Below, in pieces: positions 36,708 to 44,465 of a DNA stretch of 64,000 bases; positions within the stretch are counted from its first letter, which is position 1, and each line of letters begins with the position of its first letter. The stretch lies in contig NZ_BMEQ01000007.1 in NCBI RefSeq assembly GCF_014636775.1, forward strand, positions 1 to 64,000, written 5' to 3'. A model generated the notes under the pieces. It searched no databases, was not told the DNA's origin, and was given only the letters and a program-made list of their open reading frames with translations. This DNA is from Kocuria dechangensis. Its GTDB lineage: Bacteria > Actinomycetota > Actinomycetes > Actinomycetales > Micrococcaceae. A program made the position numbers and the translations under genes.

Positions 36708-37189
36708 GCGATGCGCACGACGGCCTGGGCCTTGACGAGCACCTTGAGCTGCGCGGCGGTCGCGGGGTCGGCGCCGGGCGCCGAGAGGTCGGGGGCGGTC
36801 ACGGCGAGGTCCACCCGGACGGTGCGGGCGTCGGCGTCGACGGCGCCGATCGACCCGGTGACCGTGAGCGCGGTCGAGGGCTCGACCTCGGTGCCGAAGC
36901 GGTTGGGGACGACGACCGGCTTGGTGAAGCGGGTCTGGTAGTCCACGACGGCGCCGGGGTCCCCGGCCCAGTCGACGACGAGCTGCACGGCGGCGCCCAT
37001 CGTCAGCATCCCGTGGGCGATGACGTCCGGGAGGTCCACCGAGCGGGCGAACTCCTCGTTCCAGTGGATGGGGTTCAGGTCGCCGGAGGCGCCCGCGTAC
37101 CGCACGAGGTCGGCGCGGGAGAGCTCGATCCGGCGCTCCCCGATCCGCTGCCCCTTCTCGAGCTCCTCGAACACGATGGCTGCCGTCAT
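36704..37189 (-). CDS. MaoC-like (R)-hydratase/dehydratase, catalytic subunit (HadB-like)
   Basis: 161 residues, ATG at 37187-37189; a GTG two codons upstream is an alternative, but GAGGA spacing favours the ATG. The hydratase-2 motif is complete: YAGASGDLNPIHWNEEFARS (about 31-50), with the catalytic Asp/His pair, followed by LPDVIAHGMLTMGAAVQLV. In mycobacteria the equivalent HadB pairs with HadA or HadC to dehydrate 3-hydroxyacyl-ACP in fatty acid chain extension. The neighbouring upstream gene is the HadA-like partner. Confidence 0.88.
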   Translation of the reverse strand: MTAAIVFEELEKGQRIGERRIELSRADLVRYAGASGDLNPIHWNEEFARSVDLPDVIAHGMLTMGAAVQLVVDWAGDPGAVVDYQTRFTKPVVVPNRFGTEVEPSTALTVTGSIGAVDADARTVRVDLAVTAPDLSAPGADPATAAQLKVLVKAQAVVRIA

Positions 37190-37191
37190 GG

Positions 37192-37641
37192 TCACTGGTC
37201 CTCTCCGCGCACCAACAGGGACGAGACCGTGGTGGCGACCTTCTCGCCGGCCACGGTGCTGATCTCGGCGCGGGACGTCACCATCGCCCCGGAGCCCACC
37301 GCGCGGACCTGGTCCACGTGCAGCTCGGCCACCAGCTCGTCGCCGGCGACGACGGGCCGGTGGTGGGTGAAGCGCTGGTCGACGTGCACCACGCGCGAGA
37401 AGTCGATGCCGGCCTCGGGGTCGGCGACGAGCGCGGCGTCGGCGCGCTGCGCCACGACGATCGCGAACGTGGGCGGCGCCACGAGGTCGGCGTGGCCCAG
37501 GGCGCGGGCCGCCTCGACGTCGTGGTGGGCGGGGTGGCCGGCCTGCACGGCGCGGGCGAAGTCGCGGATCGCCTCCCGTCCCACGCTGTAGGTCTCGGCC
37601 GGCGGGTACGTCCGCCCGACCAGATCGGGGTTCACGGGCAT
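37192..37641 (-). CDS. MaoC-like dehydratase N-terminal type subunit (HadA-like, UPF0336)
   Basis: 149 residues from MPVNPDLVGRTYPPAETYSV, ATG at 37639-37641 with AGGAG. It has the hot-dog fold pattern of FAS1-type dehydratase domains (REAIRDFARAVQAGHPAHHD; HADLVAPPTFAIVV) but lacks the catalytic GDxNPxH motif. This is expected for the non-catalytic, substrate-binding partner of a heterodimer. Its stop lies next to the start of the HadB-like gene, so the two should be made together. It is the first gene of the cluster that runs through the MFS gene and murB. Confidence 0.88.
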   Translation of the reverse strand: MPVNPDLVGRTYPPAETYSVGREAIRDFARAVQAGHPAHHDVEAARALGHADLVAPPTFAIVVAQRADAALVADPEAGIDFSRVVHVDQRFTHHRPVVAGDELVAELHVDQVRAVGSGAMVTSRAEISTVAGEKVATTVSSLLVRGEDQ

Positions 37642-37726
37642 GGTTGCTCCTCGCGCGACGGGGGCCGCCCCGGGGCGGCGGGCACCCGGCCATTCTACGG
37701 GGCGGCGCGGGCCGGGCCGGGAACGG

Positions 37727-37761
37727 AAAAAGCCCGTGACCGTCAAGGGTCACGGGCTTTT
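37727..37761. terminator. Terminator after tRNA-Met
   Basis: A 15-bp inverted repeat (37727-37741 with 37747-37761) whose arms are AAAAGCCCGTGACC-type with A/T runs on both outer sides, so it can act on both strands. It closes the tRNA-Thr/tRNA-Met transcript. Confidence 0.85.
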
Positions 37762-37766
37762 CGCCG

Positions 37767-37840
37767 TAGCGGTGGACGGGCTCGATCCGTCGACCTCACG
37801 ATTATGAGTCGTGCGCTCTAACCAGCTGAGCTACACCGCC
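37767..37840 (-). tRNA. tRNA-Met (CAT anticodon, elongator type)
   Basis: 74 nt. Acceptor GGCGGTG pairs with CACCGCT (one G-U at the end), discriminator A. The D-arm is TAGCTCAGCTGGTTAGAGC, the anticodon loop CTCATAA, and the T-loop GGATCGAGCCC. The base-paired first position and the arm sequences fit the elongator rather than initiator type. Confidence 0.95.
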
Positions 37841-37900
37841 AGGTAGATGGGACACCGCGGGAACCGGCCTGTCGGCCGGGCCGCGGAATCTCATCATGAG

Positions 37901-37972
37901 AGCCCCGACCGGGAATCGATCCCGGGACCTCCATCTTACCAAGATGGCGCTCTACCACTGAGCTATCGGGGC
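37901..37972 (-). tRNA. tRNA-Thr (GGT anticodon)
   Basis: 72 nt. Acceptor GCCCCGA pairs with TCGGGGC, discriminator T; the D-arm is AGCTCAGTGGTAGAGC; the anticodon stem-loop is CCATCTTGGTAAGATGG with GGT; the T-loop is GGATCGATTCC. It is upstream of tRNA-Met in the same unit. Confidence 0.95.
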
Positions 37973-37982
37973 AACGACGAAG

Positions 37983-38010
37983 ACTCTACCAGCAGGTTTC
38001 GGCAAAACAA
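37983..38010 (-). promoter_or_regulatory. Promoter of the tRNA-Thr/tRNA-Met unit
   Basis: On the minus strand TTGTTT (38005-38010) and TAGAGT (37983-37988) are spaced by 16 bases, ending 10 bases before the tRNA-Thr 5' end. The -35 lies in a T-rich run that may also act as the terminator tail of the gene ending at 38174. Confidence 0.5.
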
Positions 38011-38173
38011 AAATCGCCCGGCCCCTCCTCGGCGCGGCCCCACGGACCCCGTGTCGGCCCAGGTTGCGGGCCGATCCGGCCGCTGCGGGGGCCTCTCCGA
38101 GGGGCTGTCCGCGGGTCTCCTCGGGAGCCGTCGCGCGAGGTCCGCGGGGCGGCCCCCGTGCGCACCGCACCGC

Positions 38174-38719
38174 TCAGTCGTCGTCCCAGTCGTCGCCGCC
38201 GTCGTCCGAGTCGTCGTCCCCGTCGTCGTCCGGGTCGCCGGCGGGCGGGGCCGGCTGCACCGGGAGGGGCACCTGGGCCGGCGGCGCGGGAGCGGGTGCC
38301 GGAGCAGTAGGCACGGGGGCGGGCGCCAGGGCCGGCGGCTCGGGAGCGGGCGCCGGGACCACGGGGGCCGGCGCCGGCTGCTCGGGCGCTGGGGCCTTCC
38401 CGCCGTCGCCGGGCGCGGCCGGCTCCGCGGCGCCCTTCGCCGCCCCCTCCGCCGCGTCCTTCTCCGGCCCCTCCTTCCCGTCCTCGTCCGCGTCCTTCTC
38501 CGCGGCCGGAGGGCGTTCCGAGGCGACGGGAGTGGGCTCGCCGGGGGCGGCGTCGGCCGTGCGCACGCTGCCGGGGGTGCGGGCGGGCGCGGAGCTGCCG
38601 GTCGTGGAGACGCCGTCGCGCACGACCTCGACGCTGTTCGTGCCGGTCGCGGCGCTCCAGAGCAGGACGGCCAGGACCGAGACCGCCACGAGCGAGACTG
38701 CCGACCACATGATCTTCAT
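38174..38719 (-). CDS. Membrane-anchored Pro/Ala-rich protein with Asp-rich C terminus
   Basis: 181 residues from the ATG at 38717-38719. An N-terminal hydrophobic segment (about 6-24, SAVSLVAVSVLAVLLWSA) acts as a signal or anchor; no lipobox or cleavage motif is clear. The rest is low-complexity: a charged Asp/Glu/Lys part (about 70-95), a Pro/Ala repeat region (about 100-160, PAPAPEPPALAPAPV) and a tail of almost only Asp and Gly (about 162-181). It should be extracytoplasmic and disordered, perhaps spanning the cell wall and binding cations. No family was recognised. It follows the tandem-kinase gene by 54 bp and has its own upstream repeats. Confidence 0.65.
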   Translation of the reverse strand: MKIMWSAVSLVAVSVLAVLLWSAATGTNSVEVVRDGVSTTGSSAPARTPGSVRTADAAPGEPTPVASERPPAAEKDADEDGKEGPEKDAAEGAAKGAAEPAAPGDGGKAPAPEQPAPAPVVPAPAPEPPALAPAPVPTAPAPAPAPPAQVPLPVQPAPPAGDPDDDGDDDSDDGGDDWDDD

Positions 38720-38741
38720 GGCCTCCACTCTCCCGGAGACG

Positions 38742-38767
38742 GTTGAGACAGGCATGAGAACATGAGA
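38742..38767 (-). promoter_or_regulatory. CATGAGA-type repeats upstream of the Asp-rich protein gene
   Basis: Plus-strand positions 38742-38748 (GTTGAGA) and 38753-38759 (CATGAGA) are 11 bp apart; a further CATGAGA starts at 38761. They resemble the repeats at 47021-47047. The elements lie 23-48 bp upstream of the ATG, between it and the end of the preceding kinase gene. Confidence 0.45.
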
Positions 38768-38773
38768 GCCCCC

Positions 38774-41323
38774 TCAGGAAGCCCGGCCGTCGAGCAGCTG
38801 CTGCGCCACGGCCCGCCAGCGCGGCCGGAAGGCGTAGACGCACGCGAGGCGCAGGCGCGTCGCCTCGGCGTGGACGGCCAGCCGGTCGGGGTCCACGGCG
38901 AGCCGCCGGCCCACCTCGTCCACCGCCGCGCGGCCCGCCGTCCGCAGCTCCGGTGCCAGCAGCCCCTGGGCGACCCGCAGGTCCAGGTGCACCGCGAGGT
39001 TCGCGAGGTCCAGGGCGGGCTCGCCGACCGCCGCGGTGTCGAAGTCCAGCAGGCCCGCCCGCGCGCCGTCGAACAGCAGCTGCTGGTCGTGCAGGTCCCG
39101 GTGCAGCACCGCCCGGGCGCGCCGGTCCGCGGGCAGCGCCACGAGGCGCCCGGCGATCTGCTCCGCGCGGGCGGCGACGGCTCCCGGGGCGGCCCGGAGC
39201 AGGCCGGGGAAGGACTCCAGGTGTGCCGCCCACCCGAGCAGGGTGCGGGCCTCGTCCTCCGCGGTGTGCTCCGGCAGCTCCCCGGTCCCCGGCACGGCGG
39301 TCGCCAGGACGGGCCAGTGCCGCGCCCAGACCTCCCAGGCGGCCCGCCAGGCGGGCCCGTCCCCGGCGGCGCCGAGCTCGTGCAGGCTCCGTCCGGGCAG
39401 GACGGAGAACTCCACCCGGTCCCCGGCCGCGGCGAGCACCGCGGGGACGGCGAAGCCCGCGGCGGTGCCGAGGCCGTGCAGGCGGGCGGAGATCGCGGCG
39501 ACGCGCTCCGCCTTCCCCCGCGCCAGTAGCTTGACGTAGCGGTCCGGGGCGGCCACCACGGCGCGGCGGCCCCAGCGGTGGACCACCAGGCGGCCGCCGG
39601 CCGCCGCGGAGGCCAGCCCGGGCAGGCGGGGGTCCTCGGCGTGGGGTGCCACCCGGACCTCCCGGCCGCCCCGGGGCCGCGGGACCGACTCCCCCGCCCG
39701 GACCCGTCCCTGCTCGTCCTCGAGCTCCAGCAGGATCCGGGCCTCCGCCGCGGGCCACGCGCGGCGCACGCGGAGGGGACGCCCGTCGGCGTCGGGCACC
39801 GTCTCGGGGACGATGACGGGGCTGATGTCGCGGCTGATGTCGGGGACGGGGTCCGGACCGGTCGCCTCCGACGGGCCCGTGCGCGGCGCGTCCGCCGGCG
39901 GGAGCGAGTGAGGGACCGGGTGAGGGGGAGTGCGCGGGACGGCGTGCGGGACGGCGTCCCGCCGCGCCGCGCGCAGCAGCCGCTCGGCGAGCTCCAGCCG
40001 CCCGGCGGTGGCCTCCCGCCAGCCGGGCGCGGTCGCGCGGAACGGCTCCGCGGCCCGGCCCAGGACGTGGAACGCCGCCCAGGCGAGCACGTCCGCGCGG
40101 GCCGGCGGGCACGCCCCGAGGGCAGTGGCGGCGCGGCCGTAGCCGCCCGAGAGGGCCTCCGCGAGGGCGGTGCCCACGGCGGGCCGCGCCCCCGCGGCCT
40201 CCTGCGCGGTCAGCAGCTCCACGGCCAGGAAGCAGCCCAGGTCGTCGGCCGGGGCGCCGGCCCGGAGCCGGTCGAGGTCGGCCAGCAGCAGCCGCGGGGC
40301 GCCGGCGGCCGCCGCCCGGTGCACGAGCACCTGGTCCGCGGAGAAGTCGCCGTGCAGCAGCCGCGCGGGTCCCTCTCCCTGCGCGGCCAGCGCCGCGGCA
40401 GCGGCCTGCGCGGTGCGCGCGAAGCGCTCGGCCAGGCCGGCGTCGAGGTCCGCGAGGTCCGCGGCGAGCGCGCCGAGCCTGGCCGCCGGGTCCACGGCCG
40501 CCGGCACCCGGGAGGCCTCGACCTGCTCCGGGCCGAGCAGGTGCAGGCGGGCCAGGGCCGCACCGGCCTCGGCGGCCGTGCCGAGGAGGTCGGAGGCGGG
40601 GAGGTCGGGGCCAGGGAGGTCGGGGCCGGGCACGTCGGGGCCGGGGGCGCCCCGCTCCGGGGAGCCGAGGCCGGCGAGGTCCCCGTCGCCGAACCACGGG
40701 TAGTGCAGGACGTGCGGGCCGCGCGGCAGGCCGGCGGGGTCGGTGGGGGCGAGCACGGGGATCCCGGCGGCGGCGAGGCGGGCCAGCAGGTCCGCGCCGA
40801 CGGGGGCGGGCCGGGCGGTGAGCTTGGTGACCACGGTGGCGCCGTCGTCGTCGTGCCCGGTGAGCACGAGGCGCCGGCGCGGGTTGAAGCGCAGCAGCCG
40901 GTGCCGCTGTGCGGGGCCGCCCAGGTCCCGGGCGAGGTCGGCTCCCAGCTGGGACAGGGGGCCGCCGAGGTCGAGGTCCGCCCCGATCCGTCCGACGGCG
41001 AGGCGGTGCCCGGGGCGGCCGGGCACGTCCCGGACCAGCACGGCGTCGTCGGTGCCGAGCCGTCGGCGGCCGCGGGCCACGGCCTTGTCGAGCTTGCCGG
41101 TGCGCCCCGCGGCGGGCGGGGCGAACGCGGCGACCCAGTGCACCGCCCCGGTGGGCGCCACGTCCAGGCGGGCCACGGCCGAGACCCCCGGCTTGTAGCG
41201 CAGGGAGCTCGTCCGGAGGGAGCCGCCCAGCTCCTGGCCGAACAGTCCGGTGAGCCGTGCAGCGTCGAGGAGGACCTCGAGGGCGGGCAGGCCGGCCCAG
41301 GAGTCCGGCAGCCGGCCCGTCAC
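38774..41323 (-). CDS. Protein with two APH/choline-kinase-type phosphotransferase domains
   Basis: 849 residues from a GTG at 41321-41323 that overlaps the ABC transporter stop (GTGA). Two kinase-like domains are seen. The first has LLHGDFSADQVLVHR (about 323-337) and LLLADLDRL. The second has AVLHRDLHDQQLLFD (about 739-753) and GLLDFDTAAVGEPALDLANL. Both keep the Brenner-type HxD...Q/N and the metal-binding D(F/L)D, so both may be active. The linker (about 450-500) is Pro-rich with repeated VPH and DIS elements. Proteins of this family phosphorylate sugars, aminoglycosides, choline or similar alcohols. Given the glycosyltransferases upstream, a sugar or glycolipid head group is the likelier substrate than an antibiotic. 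Confidence 0.8.
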   Translation of the reverse strand: MTGRLPDSWAGLPALEVLLDAARLTGLFGQELGGSLRTSSLRYKPGVSAVARLDVAPTGAVHWVAAFAPPAAGRTGKLDKAVARGRRRLGTDDAVLVRDVPGRPGHRLAVGRIGADLDLGGPLSQLGADLARDLGGPAQRHRLLRFNPRRRLVLTGHDDDGATVVTKLTARPAPVGADLLARLAAAGIPVLAPTDPAGLPRGPHVLHYPWFGDGDLAGLGSPERGAPGPDVPGPDLPGPDLPASDLLGTAAEAGAALARLHLLGPEQVEASRVPAAVDPAARLGALAADLADLDAGLAERFARTAQAAAAALAAQGEGPARLLHGDFSADQVLVHRAAAAGAPRLLLADLDRLRAGAPADDLGCFLAVELLTAQEAAGARPAVGTALAEALSGGYGRAATALGACPPARADVLAWAAFHVLGRAAEPFRATAPGWREATAGRLELAERLLRAARRDAVPHAVPRTPPHPVPHSLPPADAPRTGPSEATGPDPVPDISRDISPVIVPETVPDADGRPLRVRRAWPAAEARILLELEDEQGRVRAGESVPRPRGGREVRVAPHAEDPRLPGLASAAAGGRLVVHRWGRRAVVAAPDRYVKLLARGKAERVAAISARLHGLGTAAGFAVPAVLAAAGDRVEFSVLPGRSLHELGAAGDGPAWRAAWEVWARHWPVLATAVPGTGELPEHTAEDEARTLLGWAAHLESFPGLLRAAPGAVAARAEQIAGRLVALPADRRARAVLHRDLHDQQLLFDGARAGLLDFDTAAVGEPALDLANLAVHLDLRVAQGLLAPELRTAGRAAVDEVGRRLAVDPDRLAVHAEATRLRLACVYAFRPRWRAVAQQLLDGRAS
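40584..40645. repeat. Imperfect 15-bp tandem repeats inside the kinase gene
   Basis: About four copies related to GGAGGTCGGGGCCGG encode a repeated PGPDLPG/PASDL stretch in the first kinase domain, in a loop between the N-lobe and the catalytic lobe. Copy number may vary between strains without breaking the frame, since the unit is a multiple of three. Confidence 0.55.
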
Positions 41324-43224
41324 GGCCGGACCCCCTGCTGCTGCGACACCGATCGCGACACCGGGTCCGGCTCCGGCTGCGGTTCCGGCCGGGACTGCTG
41401 CTGCGACTCCCGCTGTGCCTCCTGCTGCGCGACCCACGCGGCGAACACGCCGTCGGGCCGGGCGAGGAGCTCCTCGGGGGCGCCGTCGAGCAGGACCCTG
41501 CCGTCCTGGACCCACAGCACGCGGTCCGCCGCGAGGGCCAGGGCGGCGTCGTGGGTGACGGCCAGGGAGGTGCGGCCGCGCACGAGGCGCCCGATCGCGG
41601 CCGTGACGTCCCAGGTGGCCTGCGGGTCCAGGCCCGTGGTCGCCTCGTCGAGCACGACCACGGGCGCGTTGCGCAGCAGGGCGCGCGCGATGGCGAGCCG
41701 CTGGCGCTGCCCGCCCGAGACGGTCGAGCCCCGCTCCCCCACCGGGGTGTCGTAGCCCTGGGGGAACGCGGTGATGAAGTCGTGGGCCTGCGCGGCCTGG
41801 GCCGCGGACTCGACCTCCGCGTCCGTGGCGTCCGGGCGCCCGAGGCGGATGTTCTCGCGGACGGTGCCGTGGAACAGGACGGAGTCCTGGAGCAGCAGCG
41901 CCACGCTGCCGCGCACGGTGCCCAGCGTGAGCAGGCGCAGGTCGTGGCCGTCCAGGGTGACGGCTCCGGAGACGGGGTCCATCATCCGCACCAGCAGGGA
42001 GGCGAGGGTGGACTTCCCGGAGCCGGAGGGGCCGACGACGGCGACGTGCTGGCCGGCGGGGATCACGAGGTCCACGTCGCGCAGCACGGTGCTGCCGCCG
42101 TCGGCCGGGTCGCCGTACGCGGCGTCGACGTGGTGGAGGGCGAGCTCGCCGCGCACCCCCGGCAGCTCCCGGGCGCCCGGGCTCTCCCGGACGTCCACGG
42201 TCTCGTCCATCAGGTCGGCCACCCGCTCCCCGGAGGCGGCGGCCCGGGCGATCCGCCCGGTGTACTTGGCCATGTCCCGCAGCGGCTTCATGCAGGTCTT
42301 GAGGTAGGTGGTGAACAGCACGAGGTCGCCCAGGGTCATGGCGCCCTGCAGCACGCGCATCCCGCCGCCGACGACCACGAGCGCGGTGGCCGCGCCCACG
42401 ATGACGTCCGTGGAGCGTTCCAGCCCCGCCGCCAGCCGGCGCGAGCGCACGCCCTCGGTGAGGGCCTGCTCGTTGGAGCGCCGGAAGGTCTCCGCCATCC
42501 GTCCCTCCAGCCCGTATGCCTGCACCGTGCGGACGGCGCCGAGGGCTTCGTGGGCGGTGTTGGCCAGGGCGCCCTCCCCCTGCCGGGTCCTCCGGGACGC
42601 CTCGGTGATCCGCGCCGAGGAGCCGCGGCCGACCAGCAGGAACGCCAGGATCGCCACGACGACAACGCCGGCCAGCATCGGGTCGAGAACCAGCATCACC
42701 CCGCACATCGCCACGAGGGTGATGACGTTGGCCAGCAGCGGCAGGCCCGCGCTGACGGCGACCTCCTGGAGCTTGCCGATGTCCGAGACGAGGCGCTGGA
42801 CCGTGTCCCCGACCCGGGACACGGAGTGGTAGCGGTCGGACAGGGACTGGACGTGGTCGAACACCCGGGCCCGCAGGACGGTGGAGACGCGGGAGCCCAC
42901 GAGGGCGAACGCGACCGTGGCGAGGTAGTTGAACAGGGCGCGGAAGCCGACGATCGAGACGGTGGCGAGGCCGGCCGCCAGGAGCAGCTGCCACGACGCC
43001 CCGGGGATCCACCCGTCGACGTTCTGCGCCCCGAGGGAGCGGGAGATCGCGTCGACGACGATCTTCAGCGGCCAGGGCTCGAGCACCCGGAACGCCACCT
43101 CGAGCAGCAGCACCAGGACCCCGGCCGCGATCAGCAGGCGGTGCTCGCGCAGGTGCGGCCGGATCAGCGCGACGGTGCGCCCGAGGGCCTTCGGGCCGGT
43201 CCGCCCCCGGCTCCTGCGGCTCAC
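41320..43224 (-). CDS. ABC exporter half-transporter (fused permease and ATPase)
   Basis: 634 residues from the GTG at 43222-43224, overlapping the upstream glycosyltransferase stop. Residues about 20-330 form the six-helix exporter membrane domain. The ATPase follows: Walker A VVGPSGSGKSTLASLLVRMM (about 390-409), Q-loop LLLQDSVLFHGTVREN, signature TVSGGQRQRLAIARALLRNA (about 495-514), Walker B VVVLDEATTGLDP and H-loop in SLAVTHD. It should work as a homodimer exporting a lipid-linked or peptide/glycan substrate. The C-terminal 35 residues are Gln/Pro-rich. Position between glycosyltransferases and kinase suggests export of their product. Confidence 0.9.
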   Translation of the reverse strand: MSRRSRGRTGPKALGRTVALIRPHLREHRLLIAAGVLVLLLEVAFRVLEPWPLKIVVDAISRSLGAQNVDGWIPGASWQLLLAAGLATVSIVGFRALFNYLATVAFALVGSRVSTVLRARVFDHVQSLSDRYHSVSRVGDTVQRLVSDIGKLQEVAVSAGLPLLANVITLVAMCGVMLVLDPMLAGVVVVAILAFLLVGRGSSARITEASRRTRQGEGALANTAHEALGAVRTVQAYGLEGRMAETFRRSNEQALTEGVRSRRLAAGLERSTDVIVGAATALVVVGGGMRVLQGAMTLGDLVLFTTYLKTCMKPLRDMAKYTGRIARAAASGERVADLMDETVDVRESPGARELPGVRGELALHHVDAAYGDPADGGSTVLRDVDLVIPAGQHVAVVGPSGSGKSTLASLLVRMMDPVSGAVTLDGHDLRLLTLGTVRGSVALLLQDSVLFHGTVRENIRLGRPDATDAEVESAAQAAQAHDFITAFPQGYDTPVGERGSTVSGGQRQRLAIARALLRNAPVVVLDEATTGLDPQATWDVTAAIGRLVRGRTSLAVTHDAALALAADRVLWVQDGRVLLDGAPEELLARPDGVFAAWVAQQEAQRESQQQSRPEPQPEPDPVSRSVSQQQGVRP

Positions 43225-44465
43225 GCCGGGACCTCCGCGGCCGCGGGGCCCTGCTCGCCGGGGTGCCTCCTGTGGTGTCCGACCGGGCGTCCCACGGCGG
43301 TGCCCGCGAGGAGGCGGTCGAGCACCGCCGTCCACGAGCGCTGCTCGACCGCCGTCCGCCGGGCGGCGCGGCCCATGGCCCGGCGGCGGGCGGGGTCGGC
43401 CACGAGGGCGTCCACGGCGCGGGCGAGCGCGGCGGGGTCCGAGGGCTCGACGAGCAGGCCGCCGACCCCGTCCTCGACCGCCGAGGGGATCTGGCCCACC
43501 CGGGAGGCGACCACGGGCAGGGCCGCGGCGGCGTACTCATAGAGCTTCAGCGGGGAGAAGTACTGGTCGGCGGCGTCCTCGGTGGCGGGGTAGGGGGCCA
43601 CCGCGACGGCGCAGTCGGCCAGCAGGGCGGGGACGTCCGCGGGGGCCACGGCGCCGGTGAACGCCACGTCGACGCCCAGCTCGGCGGCGAGCGCCTCGAG
43701 GGGCGCGCGCTGCGGGCCGTCCCCCACGATCCGCAGCCGCCAGTCCCCCGTCGCGGCGGCGCGGGCGCGGAGCAGGTGCTCCACCCCGTGCCACGGCTTG
43801 AGGGTGCCGACGAAGACGACGACGGGCGGGGCGGTGTCCGGACCCTGGGCGGAGGCGTCGGCGCAGGGCCCGACCCGCTCCGGGTTGACGCCGTTGGGCG
43901 CCACGACCACCCGGCCGGGTGGGACCGGCACGGCGCGCTCGACCCACCGGGCGACCGGCTCGGAGACGCACGCGGTGCGCTCGGCGGCGGTCACCTGCGC
44001 GGCGAGCGCGGCGCGGGCGGCGGCCTCGTCGACGAGGTCGCGGTGGACGCGCTGCTCGTCGATCAGCGGGGCGTTGACCTCCAGGACCCCGGGGACCCCC
44101 AGCCGGGCGGTGGCCTCGGCGAGGGCCGTGGAGAACAGGGAGTAGCGCTCGTAGACGACGTCGGCGCCGTCGGCGACCACCCGTGCGGCGAGCCGCCGCG
44201 CGGCCTCGGCCTGGGCGCGCTCCCGGGCGGCGACGCGCGCGGCCCGGTCGGCGCCGTCCCCGGCGGGCGCGGCCGGGACGGGCACGTGCACGACCGGGAC
44301 GTCGGCGAGGTCGGCCGTGACGTCGGCGCCGAGCCGGGTGGCGTAGAGGCGCACCTCGGCGCCGCGGGCGCGCCAGGCGCGCAGGATCTCCTGGACGTGG
44401 ACGGAGGCGCCCTTGGTCCCGAACACGGGGATGCCGGGGTCGGCGCAGACGTAGGCGACGCGCAT
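43221..44465 (-). CDS. Glycosyltransferase family 4 protein (first of two)
   Basis: 414 residues, ATG at 44463-44465, overlapping the stop of the next gene upstream by ATGA. GT-B fold: the N-terminal Rossmann domain begins MRVAYVCADPGIPVFGTKGA, with SVHVQEILRAWRARGAEVRL. The C-terminal domain has VVVFVGTLKPWHGVEHLLRA and the GT4 donor motif FSPLKLYEYAAAALPVVASR. Retaining sugar transfer from a nucleotide sugar is expected; donor and acceptor are unknown. The enzyme is cytoplasmic or membrane-associated. It is coupled to the exporter downstream. Confidence 0.9.
   Translation of the reverse strand: MRVAYVCADPGIPVFGTKGASVHVQEILRAWRARGAEVRLYATRLGADVTADLADVPVVHVPVPAAPAGDGADRAARVAARERAQAEAARRLAARVVADGADVVYERYSLFSTALAEATARLGVPGVLEVNAPLIDEQRVHRDLVDEAAARAALAAQVTAAERTACVSEPVARWVERAVPVPPGRVVVAPNGVNPERVGPCADASAQGPDTAPPVVVFVGTLKPWHGVEHLLRARAAATGDWRLRIVGDGPQRAPLEALAAELGVDVAFTGAVAPADVPALLADCAVAVAPYPATEDAADQYFSPLKLYEYAAAALPVVASRVGQIPSAVEDGVGGLLVEPSDPAALARAVDALVADPARRRAMGRAARRTAVEQRSWTAVLDRLLAGTAVGRPVGHHRRHPGEQGPAAAEVPA

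Noticed and set aside
40584-40645. CRISPR-like array
   Set aside because: The repeats are 15 bp, adjoining, without spacers, and lie inside a coding frame. No array with spacers was found anywhere in the window.
38774-41323. Aminoglycoside resistance gene
   Set aside because: The APH fold alone does not show antibiotic specificity; two domains, linkage to glycosyltransferases and exporter fit sugar phosphorylation better.
41324-43540. 739-codon extension of the double-kinase frame
   Set aside because: Lies antiphase within the ABC transporter and GT4 genes; the GTG overlapping the ABC stop is the natural start.
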